Assembly (NCBI GenBank): GCA_046734795.1
Contig: JBKPRX010000081.1
Coordinates: 1-28,272 of the forward strand
Source: JBKPRX01 sp046734795
Lineage (GTDB): Bacteria > Actinomycetota > Thermoleophilia > Gaiellales > Gaiellaceae
Length of the DNA: 28,272 bases
Reading direction: 5' to 3'
Of the stretch, positions 1-8,094 are shown in pieces; the first letter of the stretch is position 1, and each line of letters begins with the position of its first letter. The notes under the pieces were generated by a model. That model was not told the DNA's origin. It did not search any database and saw only the letters and a list, made by a program, of their open reading frames with translations. The position numbers and the translations under genes are program-made.

Positions 1-981
1 TTCATGAGCGCGTTCGCGGCGCTCGCCGTCGCCGACGCGGAAGCGCTCGCATTCGTCGCCGAGCTTGCGACGGCGATGGCGTGCGAAGCACTGCTCGGCA
101 ACCGCGGCCACTTCAACGCGTTCCTCTTCGAAGCGAAGCCGCATCCGGGGCAGATCGCAAGCGCGCGTGTGATCCGCGAGCTGATCGAAGGCTCCGAGCT
201 CGCGCTCGACAGCGAGGCGATCTTCGCCGACGAGCAGCTCGACGGGCGGGCGTTCCTGCAGCTGCACCGGCAGGTTCAGGACCGCTATTCGATCCGCTGC
301 GCGCCACACGTGATCGGCGCGCTCCGCGACACGCTCGCGTGGGTGCGCGAGTGGGTCGAGATCGAGATCAACTCGTCCGACGACAATCCGCTCTTCGACG
401 TCGGCTCCGGCCGCGCGCAGAGCGGCGGCAACTTCTACGGCAGTCACATCACGCAGGCGATGGATGCGCTCAAGATCGCGCTCGCGAACCTCTGCGACCT
501 TGCAGACCGGCAGCTCGAGCTCGTCGTCGACGAGAAGTTCAACGCCGGGCTGACGCCGAACCTCATCCCGTTCTTCACCGAAGACGACCCCGAGGCCGGG
601 TTGCATCACGGCTTCAAGGGCATGCAGCTCTCCTGCTCAGCGCTGACAGCGGAAGCCTTGAAGCGGTGCAACCCGGCCAGCATCCACTCCCGCTCGACCG
701 AGGCGCACAACCAGGACAAGGTCAGCATGGGGACGATCGGCGCGCGTGACGCGCGCGACATCGTCGAGATCGCGCAGAACATCCTCGCGATCCACCTGAT
801 CGCCGTTGCCCAGGCCCTCGAGCTCCGGGGTCTCGAGCAGGCGAGCCCACACGCTCGCGCGGCGCACGCGTTGATTCGAGAGCACGTCGCCTTCCTCGAC
901 CGCGATCGTCGCCTCGACCGCGACGTCGCTCGCGTCGTCGAGCTGATTCGCGAAGGGGAGCTGCTCCAGCTTCGCGTTTGA
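1..981 (+). CDS. Aromatic amino acid ammonia-lyase (PAL/TAL/HAL superfamily), 5' truncated
   Basis: C-terminal 327 or so residues of an MIO-dependent ammonia-lyase; the reading frame is open at base 1, so the N-terminus with the Ala-Ser-Gly MIO tripeptide lies outside the window. Visible family blocks are YSIRC (about residues 95-99 of the visible part), the EINSSDDNPLF block, SGGNFYG, and the helical NPASIHSRSTEAHNQDKVSMG block. In bacterial histidase the last block reads NQEDHVSMG, and its Glu (Glu414) is tied to histidine chemistry. Here the aligned residue is Gln, as in plant PAL and tyrosine lyases/mutases. I therefore infer an aromatic (Phe/Tyr-type) substrate rather than histidine; lyase and aminomutase activity cannot be separated from sequence. 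No hut genes are next to it. The stop is followed by a strong hairpin shared with the convergent downstream gene. Confidence 0.85.
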   Translation, partial: FMSAFAALAVADAEALAFVAELATAMACEALLGNRGHFNAFLFEAKPHPGQIASARVIRELIEGSELALDSEAIFADEQLDGRAFLQLHRQVQDRYSIRCAPHVIGALRDTLAWVREWVEIEINSSDDNPLFDVGSGRAQSGGNFYGSHITQAMDALKIALANLCDLADRQLELVVDEKFNAGLTPNLIPFFTEDDPEAGLHHGFKGMQLSCSALTAEALKRCNPASIHSRSTEAHNQDKVSMGTIGARDARDIVEIAQNILAIHLIAVAQALELRGLEQASPHARAAHALIREHVAFLDRDRRLDRDVARVVELIREGELLQLRV

Positions 982-1009
982 CGGACCGACCGGGACTTGG
1001 TCCGCATGA

Positions 1010-1039
1010 GACGGCTCTCGCCACGAGGCGGGAGCCGTC
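1010..1039. terminator. Hairpin between convergent genes, probable bidirectional terminator
   Basis: GACGGCTCTCGCC pairs with GGCGGGAGCCGTC across the loop ACGA, giving a 13-bp stem with one T-G wobble. It occupies most of the 67-base gap between the stop of the ammonia-lyase (981) and the stop of the minus-strand GGDEF/HD-GYP gene (1049). There is no long T-run on either side, which is common for hairpins in GC-rich actinobacteria. Terminator function is inferred from position and stem strength. Confidence 0.6.
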
Positions 1040-1048
1040 AATCCCTCG

Positions 1049-3100
1049 TTAGTGCGCAAGCGCGAGCATCGGCACGCCGTCCGCGACGATCTCGCAGAAG
1101 ACGGCGACGACAGCCGGATCGAACTGCGTTCCCGCGCACCGGCGCAGCTCGTCGAGCGCGTCGTCGACCGGAATCGCCGACCGGTACGGACGATCCGTCG
1201 TCATCGCATCGAAGGCGTCGCACACCGCGATGATTCGCGCGCCGAGCGGAATCGCTTCCCCCGCGAGGCCGTCCGGATATCCCTGTCCGTCCCAGCGCTC
1301 GTGGCTCGAGCGAACGAGCCGGCCTGCGCCGGCGAGCGACGGCGCGCCCTGGAGGATCCGTTCGCCGATCAAGGTGTGGCGGCGCATCAGCTCCCACTCG
1401 TCGGCGTCGAGCGGGCCGCGCTTTCCGAGCACCGCGTCGGGGATCGCGATCTTGCCGACGTCGTGGAGAACGGCGGCGCGCATCGTCTCGGTTACCTCGA
1501 TATCGGAGAGCCCGAGCGTCCTGCCGACTTGCTGTGCTAGCGCGGCGACACCCGTCGTGTGGTCGCCGAGCTCCGTGCTCGTCTCCGCAACTGCGCGCGC
1601 CAGGACTTCCATGCTCTGTCGCACCGCGGATCCGCGGGCGCCGTCGCCGCGTGTCGTGGCTTTGTGCGAATACATCCGCGCGTCAGCGAGGCGCAGCGCG
1701 TCGGCCGCGTTCTCCGCGTCGTTCGGAATCGCGGCGGAGCCGTAGGAGCAGGTGATCTTGAATCCGTCGCCGATCTCGCTGAGCGCGCTCGCCGCCGCTG
1801 CGAGCGTGCCGTCCGCGTGCTCGTCGTGCGCGACGATCACACAGAACTCGTCGCCGCCCATCCGAAACCCGGTACCGCGACCTTCGATGGCGCTTGCGAG
1901 CCGGTGTCCCACTCGTGCAAGCAACGCGTCGCCGGCCGGATGGCCGTAGCTGTCGTTGTAGTCCTTGAATCCGTCGAGGTCGAAGACCGTCACGAGGATC
2001 GGGCGCTCGCGCGTGGCGGCGCTGCAGTGGGCGTCGAGTTCGTGCGACATCGCGAAGCGGTTGCCGAGGCCCGTGAGGCTGTCCTGGAGCGCAACGCGCC
2101 TCAGTGCGCGCTGCGAAGAGCGGAAGCCGCGGAGCGCGATGAGGAACAGGACGAGGGCGCCGGCCAAAAGCGCGAGGTTCGCGTAGCCCCAGGTACCGAC
2201 CCATGAGGGCGGGGGGCCCGTCGGCAGCACGGCGACTGCCCAGTCGTTTGCGTTACCCCGCGACGCGACGACGCGGTTGTACGCCGCGTCGCGGCCCCCG
2301 ACCTCGAACGTTCCGGCTTTCCGAGGGCCGGCCGTGAGTACGGAGAATCGATGGTCCGCCGGGGAACCGAGAGGCGCGCGCGCGAGCTGCCTGTGCTTGG
2401 TGTCGATCACGACCGCGCCGGTGCGGCGATCGATGACGACGACCTCGTACCCGGAAGTCTTCGGCGTGATGCTTCGCGCGAGGCTTGCAAGCGAGATCTC
2501 GAAGTGGACGATCGCCTGCTTCACGCCGTTGCTGCTCGGGATCACGGCCGAGTTCGCGAGCACCCAGTCGTGCGTGTCGGGCGACCGGTACGGCTCCGAC
2601 TGATAGACGTCGTTCGGTGCCCGTGCAAACGTCGGCGCGAAGAACACGTTGCGGCTCTCGTTCTGCGACAGCTCCGAGTTCGGTGCGATGCGGCCGCGCA
2701 CGGCGCGTGCGTTCTCGGCTCCGCCTCGGTCGATGAAGCACGCCTCGCCCACGGCGTTCGGGAGCACGTCAGAGAGCGCGACGAGCGCGCGCTGCGCCTC
2801 GGTGAGCGCACGCCCGCCTGCGCGGAGCTTTTGCGCCCGAGTGCCCGGCTGCTCGTAGAACTCGCGGAAGCTCGGGTTCAGGCTCAAGAGCTTCGTGAGC
2901 GAGCGCGACCGGGCGAAATACGCTTCGACGTCCTCGGAATGCTCGACGGCGAGGAGCTGCAGCTCGTGGTAGGCCTCGCGCTCGCGCTTCTTGTGCTCCG
3001 AGATCGACGCTCCGACGGCGAGCGACAAGAGCCCTGCCGCAACGAGCAGAGGAAAGATCGCCGCAACACTGGCGCGCGGAGACGCCGGAAACCGCCGCAC
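1049..3100 (-). CDS. Membrane receptor with GGDEF and HD-GYP domains (c-di-GMP turnover)
   Basis: 683-residue receptor. A transmembrane helix (about 11-32) is followed by an extracytoplasmic sensor region (about 33-300, Cache-like by layout, no ligand motif seen), a second helix (about 305-325), a GGDEF domain (about 340-480) and an HD-GYP domain (about 490-683). The diguanylate cyclase signature is intact (GGDEF, 415-419). The upstream RxxD inhibitory site is not apparent: the segment reads GRGT. The HD-GYP domain keeps HDVGK (547-551), the HTLIGERIL block and HERWDGQGYP (600-609), so phosphodiesterase activity is also plausible. The protein could make and destroy c-di-GMP under one sensor. 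The start is GTG at 3100 with GAGGGG about 11 bases upstream. It diverges from the aminotransferase at 3250 and converges on the ammonia-lyase. Confidence 0.9.
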   Translation of the reverse strand: MRRFPASPRASVAAIFPLLVAAGLLSLAVGASISEHKKREREAYHELQLLAVEHSEDVEAYFARSRSLTKLLSLNPSFREFYEQPGTRAQKLRAGGRALTEAQRALVALSDVLPNAVGEACFIDRGGAENARAVRGRIAPNSELSQNESRNVFFAPTFARAPNDVYQSEPYRSPDTHDWVLANSAVIPSSNGVKQAIVHFEISLASLARSITPKTSGYEVVVIDRRTGAVVIDTKHRQLARAPLGSPADHRFSVLTAGPRKAGTFEVGGRDAAYNRVVASRGNANDWAVAVLPTGPPPSWVGTWGYANLALLAGALVLFLIALRGFRSSQRALRRVALQDSLTGLGNRFAMSHELDAHCSAATRERPILVTVFDLDGFKDYNDSYGHPAGDALLARVGHRLASAIEGRGTGFRMGGDEFCVIVAHDEHADGTLAAAASALSEIGDGFKITCSYGSAAIPNDAENAADALRLADARMYSHKATTRGDGARGSAVRQSMEVLARAVAETSTELGDHTTGVAALAQQVGRTLGLSDIEVTETMRAAVLHDVGKIAIPDAVLGKRGPLDADEWELMRRHTLIGERILQGAPSLAGAGRLVRSSHERWDGQGYPDGLAGEAIPLGARIIAVCDAFDAMTTDRPYRSAIPVDDALDELRRCAGTQFDPAVVAVFCEIVADGVPMLALAH

Positions 3101-3237
3101 AGTCGGATGTTCCCCTCGGCGGAGGACGCGCGCATGCTCCGATTGGGGGAGGGAGGGGCGGCGGGCGGGAGCGGATTGCCGCGGGAGCGGCGGAAAGAAG
3201 ATCTCCGCAAACGCGGTGCGTAAACGATGAGAGCGCC

Positions 3238-3243
3238 TAGAGT
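3238..3243 (+). promoter_or_regulatory. Candidate -10 box TAGAGT, six bases before the aminotransferase GTG
   Basis: TAGAGT fits the actinobacterial TAnnnT -10 consensus, and exactly six bases separate it from the GTG at 3250, which would place the transcription start at the start codon. The spacer, ggaggc, also resembles a Shine-Dalgarno sequence, so a leadered reading cannot be excluded. No -35 element is recognisable. The same TAGnnT-N6 arrangement recurs at 5006, 6420 and 10148. Confidence 0.45.
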
Positions 3244-3249
3244 GGAGGC

Positions 3250-4599
3250 GTGCAGACGCAGGCGCCTGTGGATCTTCGCGAGCTCGCGCGAGAGCATCTC
3301 TGGCTCCATTTCTTCCGTCACGGCGCCGGCGACCCGCCGATCATCGTGCGCGGCGAGGGCTGTTATCTCGAGGATCTCGAGGGCAAGCGCTATCTCGACG
3401 CGCTCGCGGGCTTGTTCGCGGTTCAGATCGGCTACTCGTACGGCGAGGAGATCGGCCAGGCTGCGCACGAGCAGCTGCGCGAGCTGCCGTTTTACACGAA
3501 CTGGGGCTACGCGCATCCGCGGGCGATCGAGCTCGCGGGCGAGGTTGCGCGGCTCGCGCCCGGCGACCTCAACCGCGTGTTCTTCGTCTCCGGCGGTTCA
3601 GAGGCCGTCGAAACTGCGTGGAAGCTCGCGCGTCAGTACCACCTTGCGCGCGGCGAACGTCGGTGGAAGGCGATCGCACGGCGCGTCGCCTACCACGGCA
3701 CGACGCTCGGCGCGCTGTCGTTGAACGGCGTCACCGGCCTGCGCGCACCGTTCGAGCCGCTCGTGCCGGACGTGATCCACGTGCACAACGTGAACCGCTA
3801 CCACCGGCCGCCGGACGAGACGGAGCAAGCGTTCACAGCTTCGCTGCTCGAGGAGCTCGAGGATGCGATCCTGCAGGCGGGTCCCGAGACCGTCGCGATG
3901 GTGATCATGGAGCCCGTCCAGAACGCAGGCGGCTCGTTCACGCCGCCGGCCGGTTATTACGCCGGCGTGCGGGCGATCTGCGATCGGTACGGGATCCTGC
4001 TCTGCGCCGACGAAGTGATCAACGGCTTTGGCCGCTGCGGCGCCTGGTTCGCGTCCGAGCGCTACGACATCCGGCCCGACCTGCTGACGTGCGCGAAGGG
4101 GCTCTCGTCAGCGTACGCGCCGATCGGTGCTGTCGTCGCAACGGACCGCGTGCTCGAGCCGTTTGTCGAGAGCGAGCAGATGTTCGCGCATGGCATCACG
4201 TTCGGCGGCCATCCCATGTGTTGCGCAATCGCGCTCAAGAACCTGGAGATCATGGAACGGGAGCGCATCGTCGAGCACGTCGCTGAAACGGAGGAGACGT
4301 TCCGCGGAAAGCTCGCCCAGCTTCTCGACCTGCCGGTCGTCGGCGACCTGCGCGGCGTCGGTTTCTTCTACGCGCTCGAGCTCGTGAAGGACAAGGACAC
4401 GCGCATGCGTTTTCCGCAAGATGAGCGCGACGCACTGATTCGCGAGATTCGACCGAAGCTCCTCGAGCACGGATTGATCGCGCGCGTGGACGATCGCGGC
4501 GATCCGTGCGTGCAGATCTCGCCTCCGCTCGTCGCGGACGCCACGGAGTTCGACGAGATCGTGGGCGTTCTCGGCGACATCCTCGCCGCCTGGGCGTGA
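3250..4599 (+). CDS. Class III PLP-dependent aminotransferase (omega-aminotransferase family)
   Basis: 449 residues, the usual length for fold-type I class III aminotransferases, which move an amino group from an omega-amine, beta-amino acid or similar donor to pyruvate or another keto acid. Visible landmarks are the phosphate-binding GGSEA (115-119), YHG (148-150), the DEV Asp at 254 that contacts the pyridine nitrogen, and the Schiff-base Lys at about 283 in TCAKGLSSAYAPIGA. The ending HGITFGGHP (about 315) is typical of the omega-aminotransferase/pyruvate group. The amine donor cannot be read from sequence. The start is GTG at 3250, supported by GGAGG just upstream or by a leaderless promoter. 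The stop overlaps the GTG of the next gene (GTGA), so the two genes are probably cotranscribed. Confidence 0.9.
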   Translation: MQTQAPVDLRELAREHLWLHFFRHGAGDPPIIVRGEGCYLEDLEGKRYLDALAGLFAVQIGYSYGEEIGQAAHEQLRELPFYTNWGYAHPRAIELAGEVARLAPGDLNRVFFVSGGSEAVETAWKLARQYHLARGERRWKAIARRVAYHGTTLGALSLNGVTGLRAPFEPLVPDVIHVHNVNRYHRPPDETEQAFTASLLEELEDAILQAGPETVAMVIMEPVQNAGGSFTPPAGYYAGVRAICDRYGILLCADEVINGFGRCGAWFASERYDIRPDLLTCAKGLSSAYAPIGAVVATDRVLEPFVESEQMFAHGITFGGHPMCCAIALKNLEIMERERIVEHVAETEETFRGKLAQLLDLPVVGDLRGVGFFYALELVKDKDTRMRFPQDERDALIREIRPKLLEHGLIARVDDRGDPCVQISPPLVADATEFDEIVGVLGDILAAWA

Positions 4600-4982
4600 A
4601 GACGAAGGAAAGGACGCTCGAAGCCGTCCGGCGTACCTGCCTGTCGCTGCCCGAGACGACCGAGCGCCTGAGTCACGGGTCGCCGTCGTTCTTCGTGCGG
4701 GACAAGAAGATGTTCGCGATGGTCACCGACAACCATCACGGCGACGGCCGCTTCGCCATCTGGTGCGCCGCTCCCGAAGGCGCGCAGCGCATGCTCGTCG
4801 AAGCGGACGCCGGACGTTTCTTCGTGCCGCCGTACGTCGGTCACCGCGGCTGGCTCGGGGTTCGTCTCGATCACGCACTCGACTTGGACGAGCTGACGGG
4901 AATCCTCGAAGACGCGTACGCATGCGTCGCTCCTGCGTCGCTCGTCGAGCGAGCAGCGGCGCAAACGGAACGCGCTTCGTAG
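4596..4982 (+). CDS. YjbR/MmcQ-family protein
   Basis: 128 residues from the GTG at 4596, which overlaps the aminotransferase stop as GTGA. The open frame extends further upstream (an ATG at 4506), but the upstream residues are arginine-rich out-of-frame translation of the aminotransferase and look spurious. The family pattern is clear: a start near RTCLSLPETTERLSHGSPSF, then FAMVTDNHHGDGRFAIWCAAPEG, and VGHRGWLGVRLD near the C-terminus. Members are small CyaY-like-fold proteins proposed to bind DNA. Their biochemical role is not established and I assign none here. Confidence 0.8.
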   Translation: MKTKERTLEAVRRTCLSLPETTERLSHGSPSFFVRDKKMFAMVTDNHHGDGRFAIWCAAPEGAQRMLVEADAGRFFVPPYVGHRGWLGVRLDHALDLDELTGILEDAYACVAPASLVERAAAQTERAS

Positions 4983-5005
4983 GTCACCGTCGATCGGGTC
5001 GCCGG

Positions 5006-5011
5006 TAGGCT
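5006..5011 (+). promoter_or_regulatory. Candidate -10 box TAGGCT before the metallo-hydrolase gene
   Basis: TAGGCT lies six bases before GTG 5018, which is the second codon of the frame that opens with ATG 5015. If the TAGnnT-N6-start rule seen at 3238 and 6420 holds, transcription begins at 5018 and translation starts at that GTG without a leader. No good Shine-Dalgarno sequence precedes ATG 5015. Confidence 0.45.
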
Positions 5012-5014
5012 GAG

Positions 5015-5893
5015 ATGGTGGACCCGGCGACGGTCACGGATCTCGACGACGACGTCAAGCGAATCACGCATCCGCTGCCGTTCGCGCTGAACCACGTCCA
5101 CTCGTATGCCCTCGAGGGCGACGACGGGTGGACGATCATCGACGGAGGCCATGTCTGGGACGCGGAGGAGCGCTGGCGCGACGTGCTGGCGCAGCTCGGG
5201 AACCCGCCGGTCGCGCGCATCGTGATCACGCATTACCACCCCGATCACATTGGCGGCTCGAGCGCGCTGCGCACGCTGACCGGCGCCGAGGTGATCCAGG
5301 GACGCATCGACCGAGACGTCACGTTGCGTCTCTATTCGAGCGGCGTCATGCCGGCTGGGATCGTGCCGCCCGAGCCCGACCGCCTCCTCGACGAGCACGA
5401 CCGCCTCGACCTCGGCGGCCGCGAGTTCACGATCCTGCACCTGCCCGGCCATGCGGACGGCCACATCGTCCTCCACGACGAGCGCACGGGCAGGGTCTTC
5501 GGCGGCGACGTGATCCTCAACAAGATCACGCCCAACATCTCGTGGTGGCCCGGGATGATGCCCGACCCGCTCGCGATGTACTACACGACGCTCGATCGCA
5601 TCGAAGAGCTGCGGCCGACGCTCGTCTATCCGGGACACCACGGCGTGATCGACGACGCCGCGTCTCGTGCTGCGGAGATTCGCGAGCATCATCACGAGCG
5701 GCTCGACATCACGGAGCGTGCATTGCGTGACGGCGCGACCACGCCCGAAGACGTGCTGGTCGCGATCTGGGGTCGGAAGCTCACGAAGCACGAGCATCGG
5801 TTCGCGTACGGCGAGGCCGTCTCGCACCTCGTCAGGCTCGAAGGACTCGGGCGCGCGCGGGAGATCGAGCCGGGGTACTGGCAGGCCGCCTGA
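5015..5893 (+). CDS. Metallo-beta-lactamase-fold hydrolase (LACTB2/glyoxalase II-like)
   Basis: 292 residues with a complete binuclear metal site: HYHPDH at 73-78, His146 in LPGHADGH, Asp165 in FGGDVIL and His208 in YPGHHG. The last 70 or so residues, after the metal ligands, resemble the winged-helix tail found in LACTB2-type MBL proteins. This points to a soluble cytosolic Zn hydrolase acting on a thioester, phosphodiester or similar bond; the substrate is not predictable. The start may be ATG 5015 or GTG 5018; the promoter spacing favours the latter and the difference is one residue. The stop is followed within about 11 bases by the flavin reductase gene, so the two probably form a transcription unit. 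Confidence 0.88.
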   Translation: MVDPATVTDLDDDVKRITHPLPFALNHVHSYALEGDDGWTIIDGGHVWDAEERWRDVLAQLGNPPVARIVITHYHPDHIGGSSALRTLTGAEVIQGRIDRDVTLRLYSSGVMPAGIVPPEPDRLLDEHDRLDLGGREFTILHLPGHADGHIVLHDERTGRVFGGDVILNKITPNISWWPGMMPDPLAMYYTTLDRIEELRPTLVYPGHHGVIDDAASRAAEIREHHHERLDITERALRDGATTPEDVLVAIWGRKLTKHEHRFAYGEAVSHLVRLEGLGRAREIEPGYWQAA

Positions 5894-5903
5894 GGTGGGC
5901 GCG

Positions 5904-6392
5904 GTGGCTGGTTCCGCCTTCGACCAAGAGGTCTTCCGCGATGTCATCGGGCATTTCCCGAGCGGCGTGACGATTGTCACTGCGCGTGACGGCGTGTCCG
6001 ACTACGGCGTCACGGTCAGTGCCGTCGCGTCTCTCTCGATGGAGCCGCCGATGTTGCTCGCCTGCCTCAACCAGATCTCTCGCACGAAGGCGGTGATCGA
6101 ACGGACCGGCTCGTTCGCCGTCAACGTCTTGACGGAGCAGCAGGAGGAGCTCGCAGCGCGCTTCGCGACGAACGCCGACGACAAGTTCGACGGGCTCGAC
6201 CTTCGCTACGGAACGCTCGGTGCGCCGCTCCTTCCCGACGCACTCGCGCACGTCGAATGCCGCGTCGTCGACACAGCCGTCGGTGGGACGCACACCGTGT
6301 TCCTGGCAGAGGTCGAACGCGCGGAACGCTTCGAGGGCGCGCCGCTCGCTCACTTCCGCGGGCGCTACGTCCGCCTCGCGCCCGGAAGCTGA
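5904..6392 (+). CDS. Flavin reductase domain protein (FMN-binding split barrel)
   Basis: 162 residues. The family blocks are FPSGVTIVTARDG, the core DYGVTVSAVASLSMEPPMLLACLN, SFAVNVLTEQQEELAARFA and GGTHTVFLAEV near the C-terminus, which match the flavin reductase-like domain that supplies reduced FMN/FAD to two-component monooxygenases. Two in-frame GTG codons are possible, at 5895 and 5904. I prefer 5904 because GAGG at 5892-5895 then sits at a normal Shine-Dalgarno distance. No oxygenase partner is encoded in the window, so the physiological partner is unknown. It follows the MBL hydrolase at once and precedes the ThDP enzyme, which has its own candidate promoter. Confidence 0.88.
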   Translation: MAGSAFDQEVFRDVIGHFPSGVTIVTARDGVSDYGVTVSAVASLSMEPPMLLACLNQISRTKAVIERTGSFAVNVLTEQQEELAARFATNADDKFDGLDLRYGTLGAPLLPDALAHVECRVVDTAVGGTHTVFLAEVERAERFEGAPLAHFRGRYVRLAPGS

Positions 6393-6419
6393 CTGCGCGC
6401 TCGGGAACGCCGTCCGGTT

Positions 6420-6425
6420 TAGGGT
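6420..6425 (+). promoter_or_regulatory. Candidate -10 box TAGGGT, six bases before ATG 6432
   Basis: TAGGGT is followed by six bases (tgcgtc) with no Shine-Dalgarno character and then the ATG of the ThDP enzyme. This fits a leaderless transcript starting at the initiation codon. No convincing -35 hexamer is visible 17 bases upstream. Confidence 0.5.
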
Positions 6426-6431
6426 TGCGTC

Positions 6432-8087
6432 ATGTCGCGGTCCGGCTCAGACGTGCTGATCGAGGCGCTCCAGACCGAGGGCGTCACACATGTCTTCGGA
6501 AACCCGGGAACGACGGAGCTTCCGCTCGTCGACGCGCTCGTCGAACGCGACACGCCGCGCTACGTGCTCGCGCTGCAGGAAGCGACTGCGGTTGCGATGG
6601 CCGACGGCTATGCGCGCGTCACCGGGCGGCCGAGCTTCGTGAACCTGCACACGGTCGCCGGCCTTGCGAACGGGCTCGGCAACCTCCAAAACGCTGCCGG
6701 CGCCGGAACTCCGATGGTGATCACCGCCGGCCAGCAGGATCGGAAGCATCTGATCGCCGAGCCGCTTCTCTCCGGCGACCTTGTCGGTCTCGCGGAGTCG
6801 CTCGTGAAGTGGTCGCACGAGGTACGCACGCTCGGCGAGCTCGGCACTGCAATTCGTCGTGCGTTTCGAATCGCTGCCGCGCCGCCGAGCGGGCCCGTCT
6901 TTCTCGGGATGCCGATGGACATCCTCGAGGAAGCGGGCGAAGCGTTTCTACCGGCACGATCGACAATCGACGACGCACCGACTGCAGGCTCGCTCCCAGA
7001 GCTCGCCGAACTGCTCGCGAGCGCGGAGCGACCGGGTCTCGTCGTCGGCAACGAGCTCGCCCGCTCACCGCGCGGTCTCGAAGCTGCGGTCGAACTGGCG
7101 GAGACGCTTGGCGCTTTCGTCCACGGCGCGCCGCTGACCTCGTACCTGCCGTTTCCGCCGACGAATCCGCTTTGGCGCGGGCCGCTCATGACGGATGCCG
7201 ACACGATCGCCGGCGCGCTCGCTGGTTACGACCGCGTACTCGTGCTCGGCGCGGATGCGTTCCTCGTCTACCCGTACACGCCGGGGCCCCCGATTCCCGA
7301 GGGCAGCGAGCTTCTCCAGATCCACTCCGATCCGGCGAAGCTCGGGCGGACGCTGCCCGCGCGACTCGCCGTGCTCGGCGATCCCGCGCAAAGCGCGCGT
7401 GAGCTGACGCGACTGCTCGGCGACCGCGTGCCGTCGGAACGTCGCGAGCGAGCGCTGGCAGACGGCGCCGCGTTCCACGAGCAGGCGGCCGGACGGCTGA
7501 TGGAGCAAGTGACGAAAGGCCGCGAGTCCACGCCGATCTCGCCCGCGGCTGCCGTCGCGTCCGTCTTCTCGCAGCTGCCGCCGGAGACGATCTTCGTCGA
7601 CGAGGCCGTCACGACGAGCCTCTTCACGCGGCTCTTCCATCGGGGCACGGAGGCGACGAGCTACCTCTGGAGCGGCGCCGGCGCCCTTGGCTGGGGGCTG
7701 CCGACGGCGGTCGGTGTCAAGCTCGCCCGACCCGACCAGCCGGTCGTGACGATGGTCGGAGACGGCTCGGCGATGTACGCGCCCCAAGCGCTCTGGACCG
7801 CCGCGCGCTACTCGATCCCGTTCGTCGCAGTGATCGTCGACAACCGCGAGTACAGGATCCTCAAGGTCGGCCTCGATCGGATGGGCGGCGCGGCCGCGCG
7901 GACCGGCAACTACGTCGGGATGGACCTCGGGGATCCCGGGATCGACTTCGTCGCGCTCGCGCAGTCGATGGGCGTTCCAGCTCGTCGCGTCGAGGCGGCG
8001 GACGACGTCGCGAGTGCGGTCGGCGAGGCGCTCGCTTCAGGAACGCCGCAGCTTCTGCACGTGCCCATCTCCGGGCATCGCGGCTGA
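6432..8087 (+). CDS. ThDP-dependent decarboxylase/lyase, benzoylformate decarboxylase-like
   Basis: 551 residues with the three-domain layout of the pyruvate decarboxylase/acetolactate synthase superfamily. It is closest in motif order to benzoylformate decarboxylase (BFD). The ThDP-activating Glu is at 50 (LQEATAVAMADGYA), the HLHS-type His at 73 (NLHTVAG), and the Mg/ThDP motif runs from GDG 442-444 to about 470 (VDNREY). Compared with Pseudomonas putida BFD as I recall it, Ser26 is Thr27 here (NPGTTELP) and His281 is Tyr280 (FLVYPYTPG), while His70 is kept. The cofactor chemistry is therefore secure but the substrate is not; a 2-keto acid decarboxylase or carboligase is likely. The start is ATG 6432, apparently leaderless. 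The stop lies 7 bases from the stop of the convergent protease gene. Confidence 0.85.
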   Translation: MSRSGSDVLIEALQTEGVTHVFGNPGTTELPLVDALVERDTPRYVLALQEATAVAMADGYARVTGRPSFVNLHTVAGLANGLGNLQNAAGAGTPMVITAGQQDRKHLIAEPLLSGDLVGLAESLVKWSHEVRTLGELGTAIRRAFRIAAAPPSGPVFLGMPMDILEEAGEAFLPARSTIDDAPTAGSLPELAELLASAERPGLVVGNELARSPRGLEAAVELAETLGAFVHGAPLTSYLPFPPTNPLWRGPLMTDADTIAGALAGYDRVLVLGADAFLVYPYTPGPPIPEGSELLQIHSDPAKLGRTLPARLAVLGDPAQSARELTRLLGDRVPSERRERALADGAAFHEQAAGRLMEQVTKGRESTPISPAAAVASVFSQLPPETIFVDEAVTTSLFTRLFHRGTEATSYLWSGAGALGWGLPTAVGVKLARPDQPVVTMVGDGSAMYAPQALWTAARYSIPFVAVIVDNREYRILKVGLDRMGGAAARTGNYVGMDLGDPGIDFVALAQSMGVPARRVEAADDVASAVGEALASGTPQLLHVPISGHRG

Positions 8088-8094
8088 GCGACCG

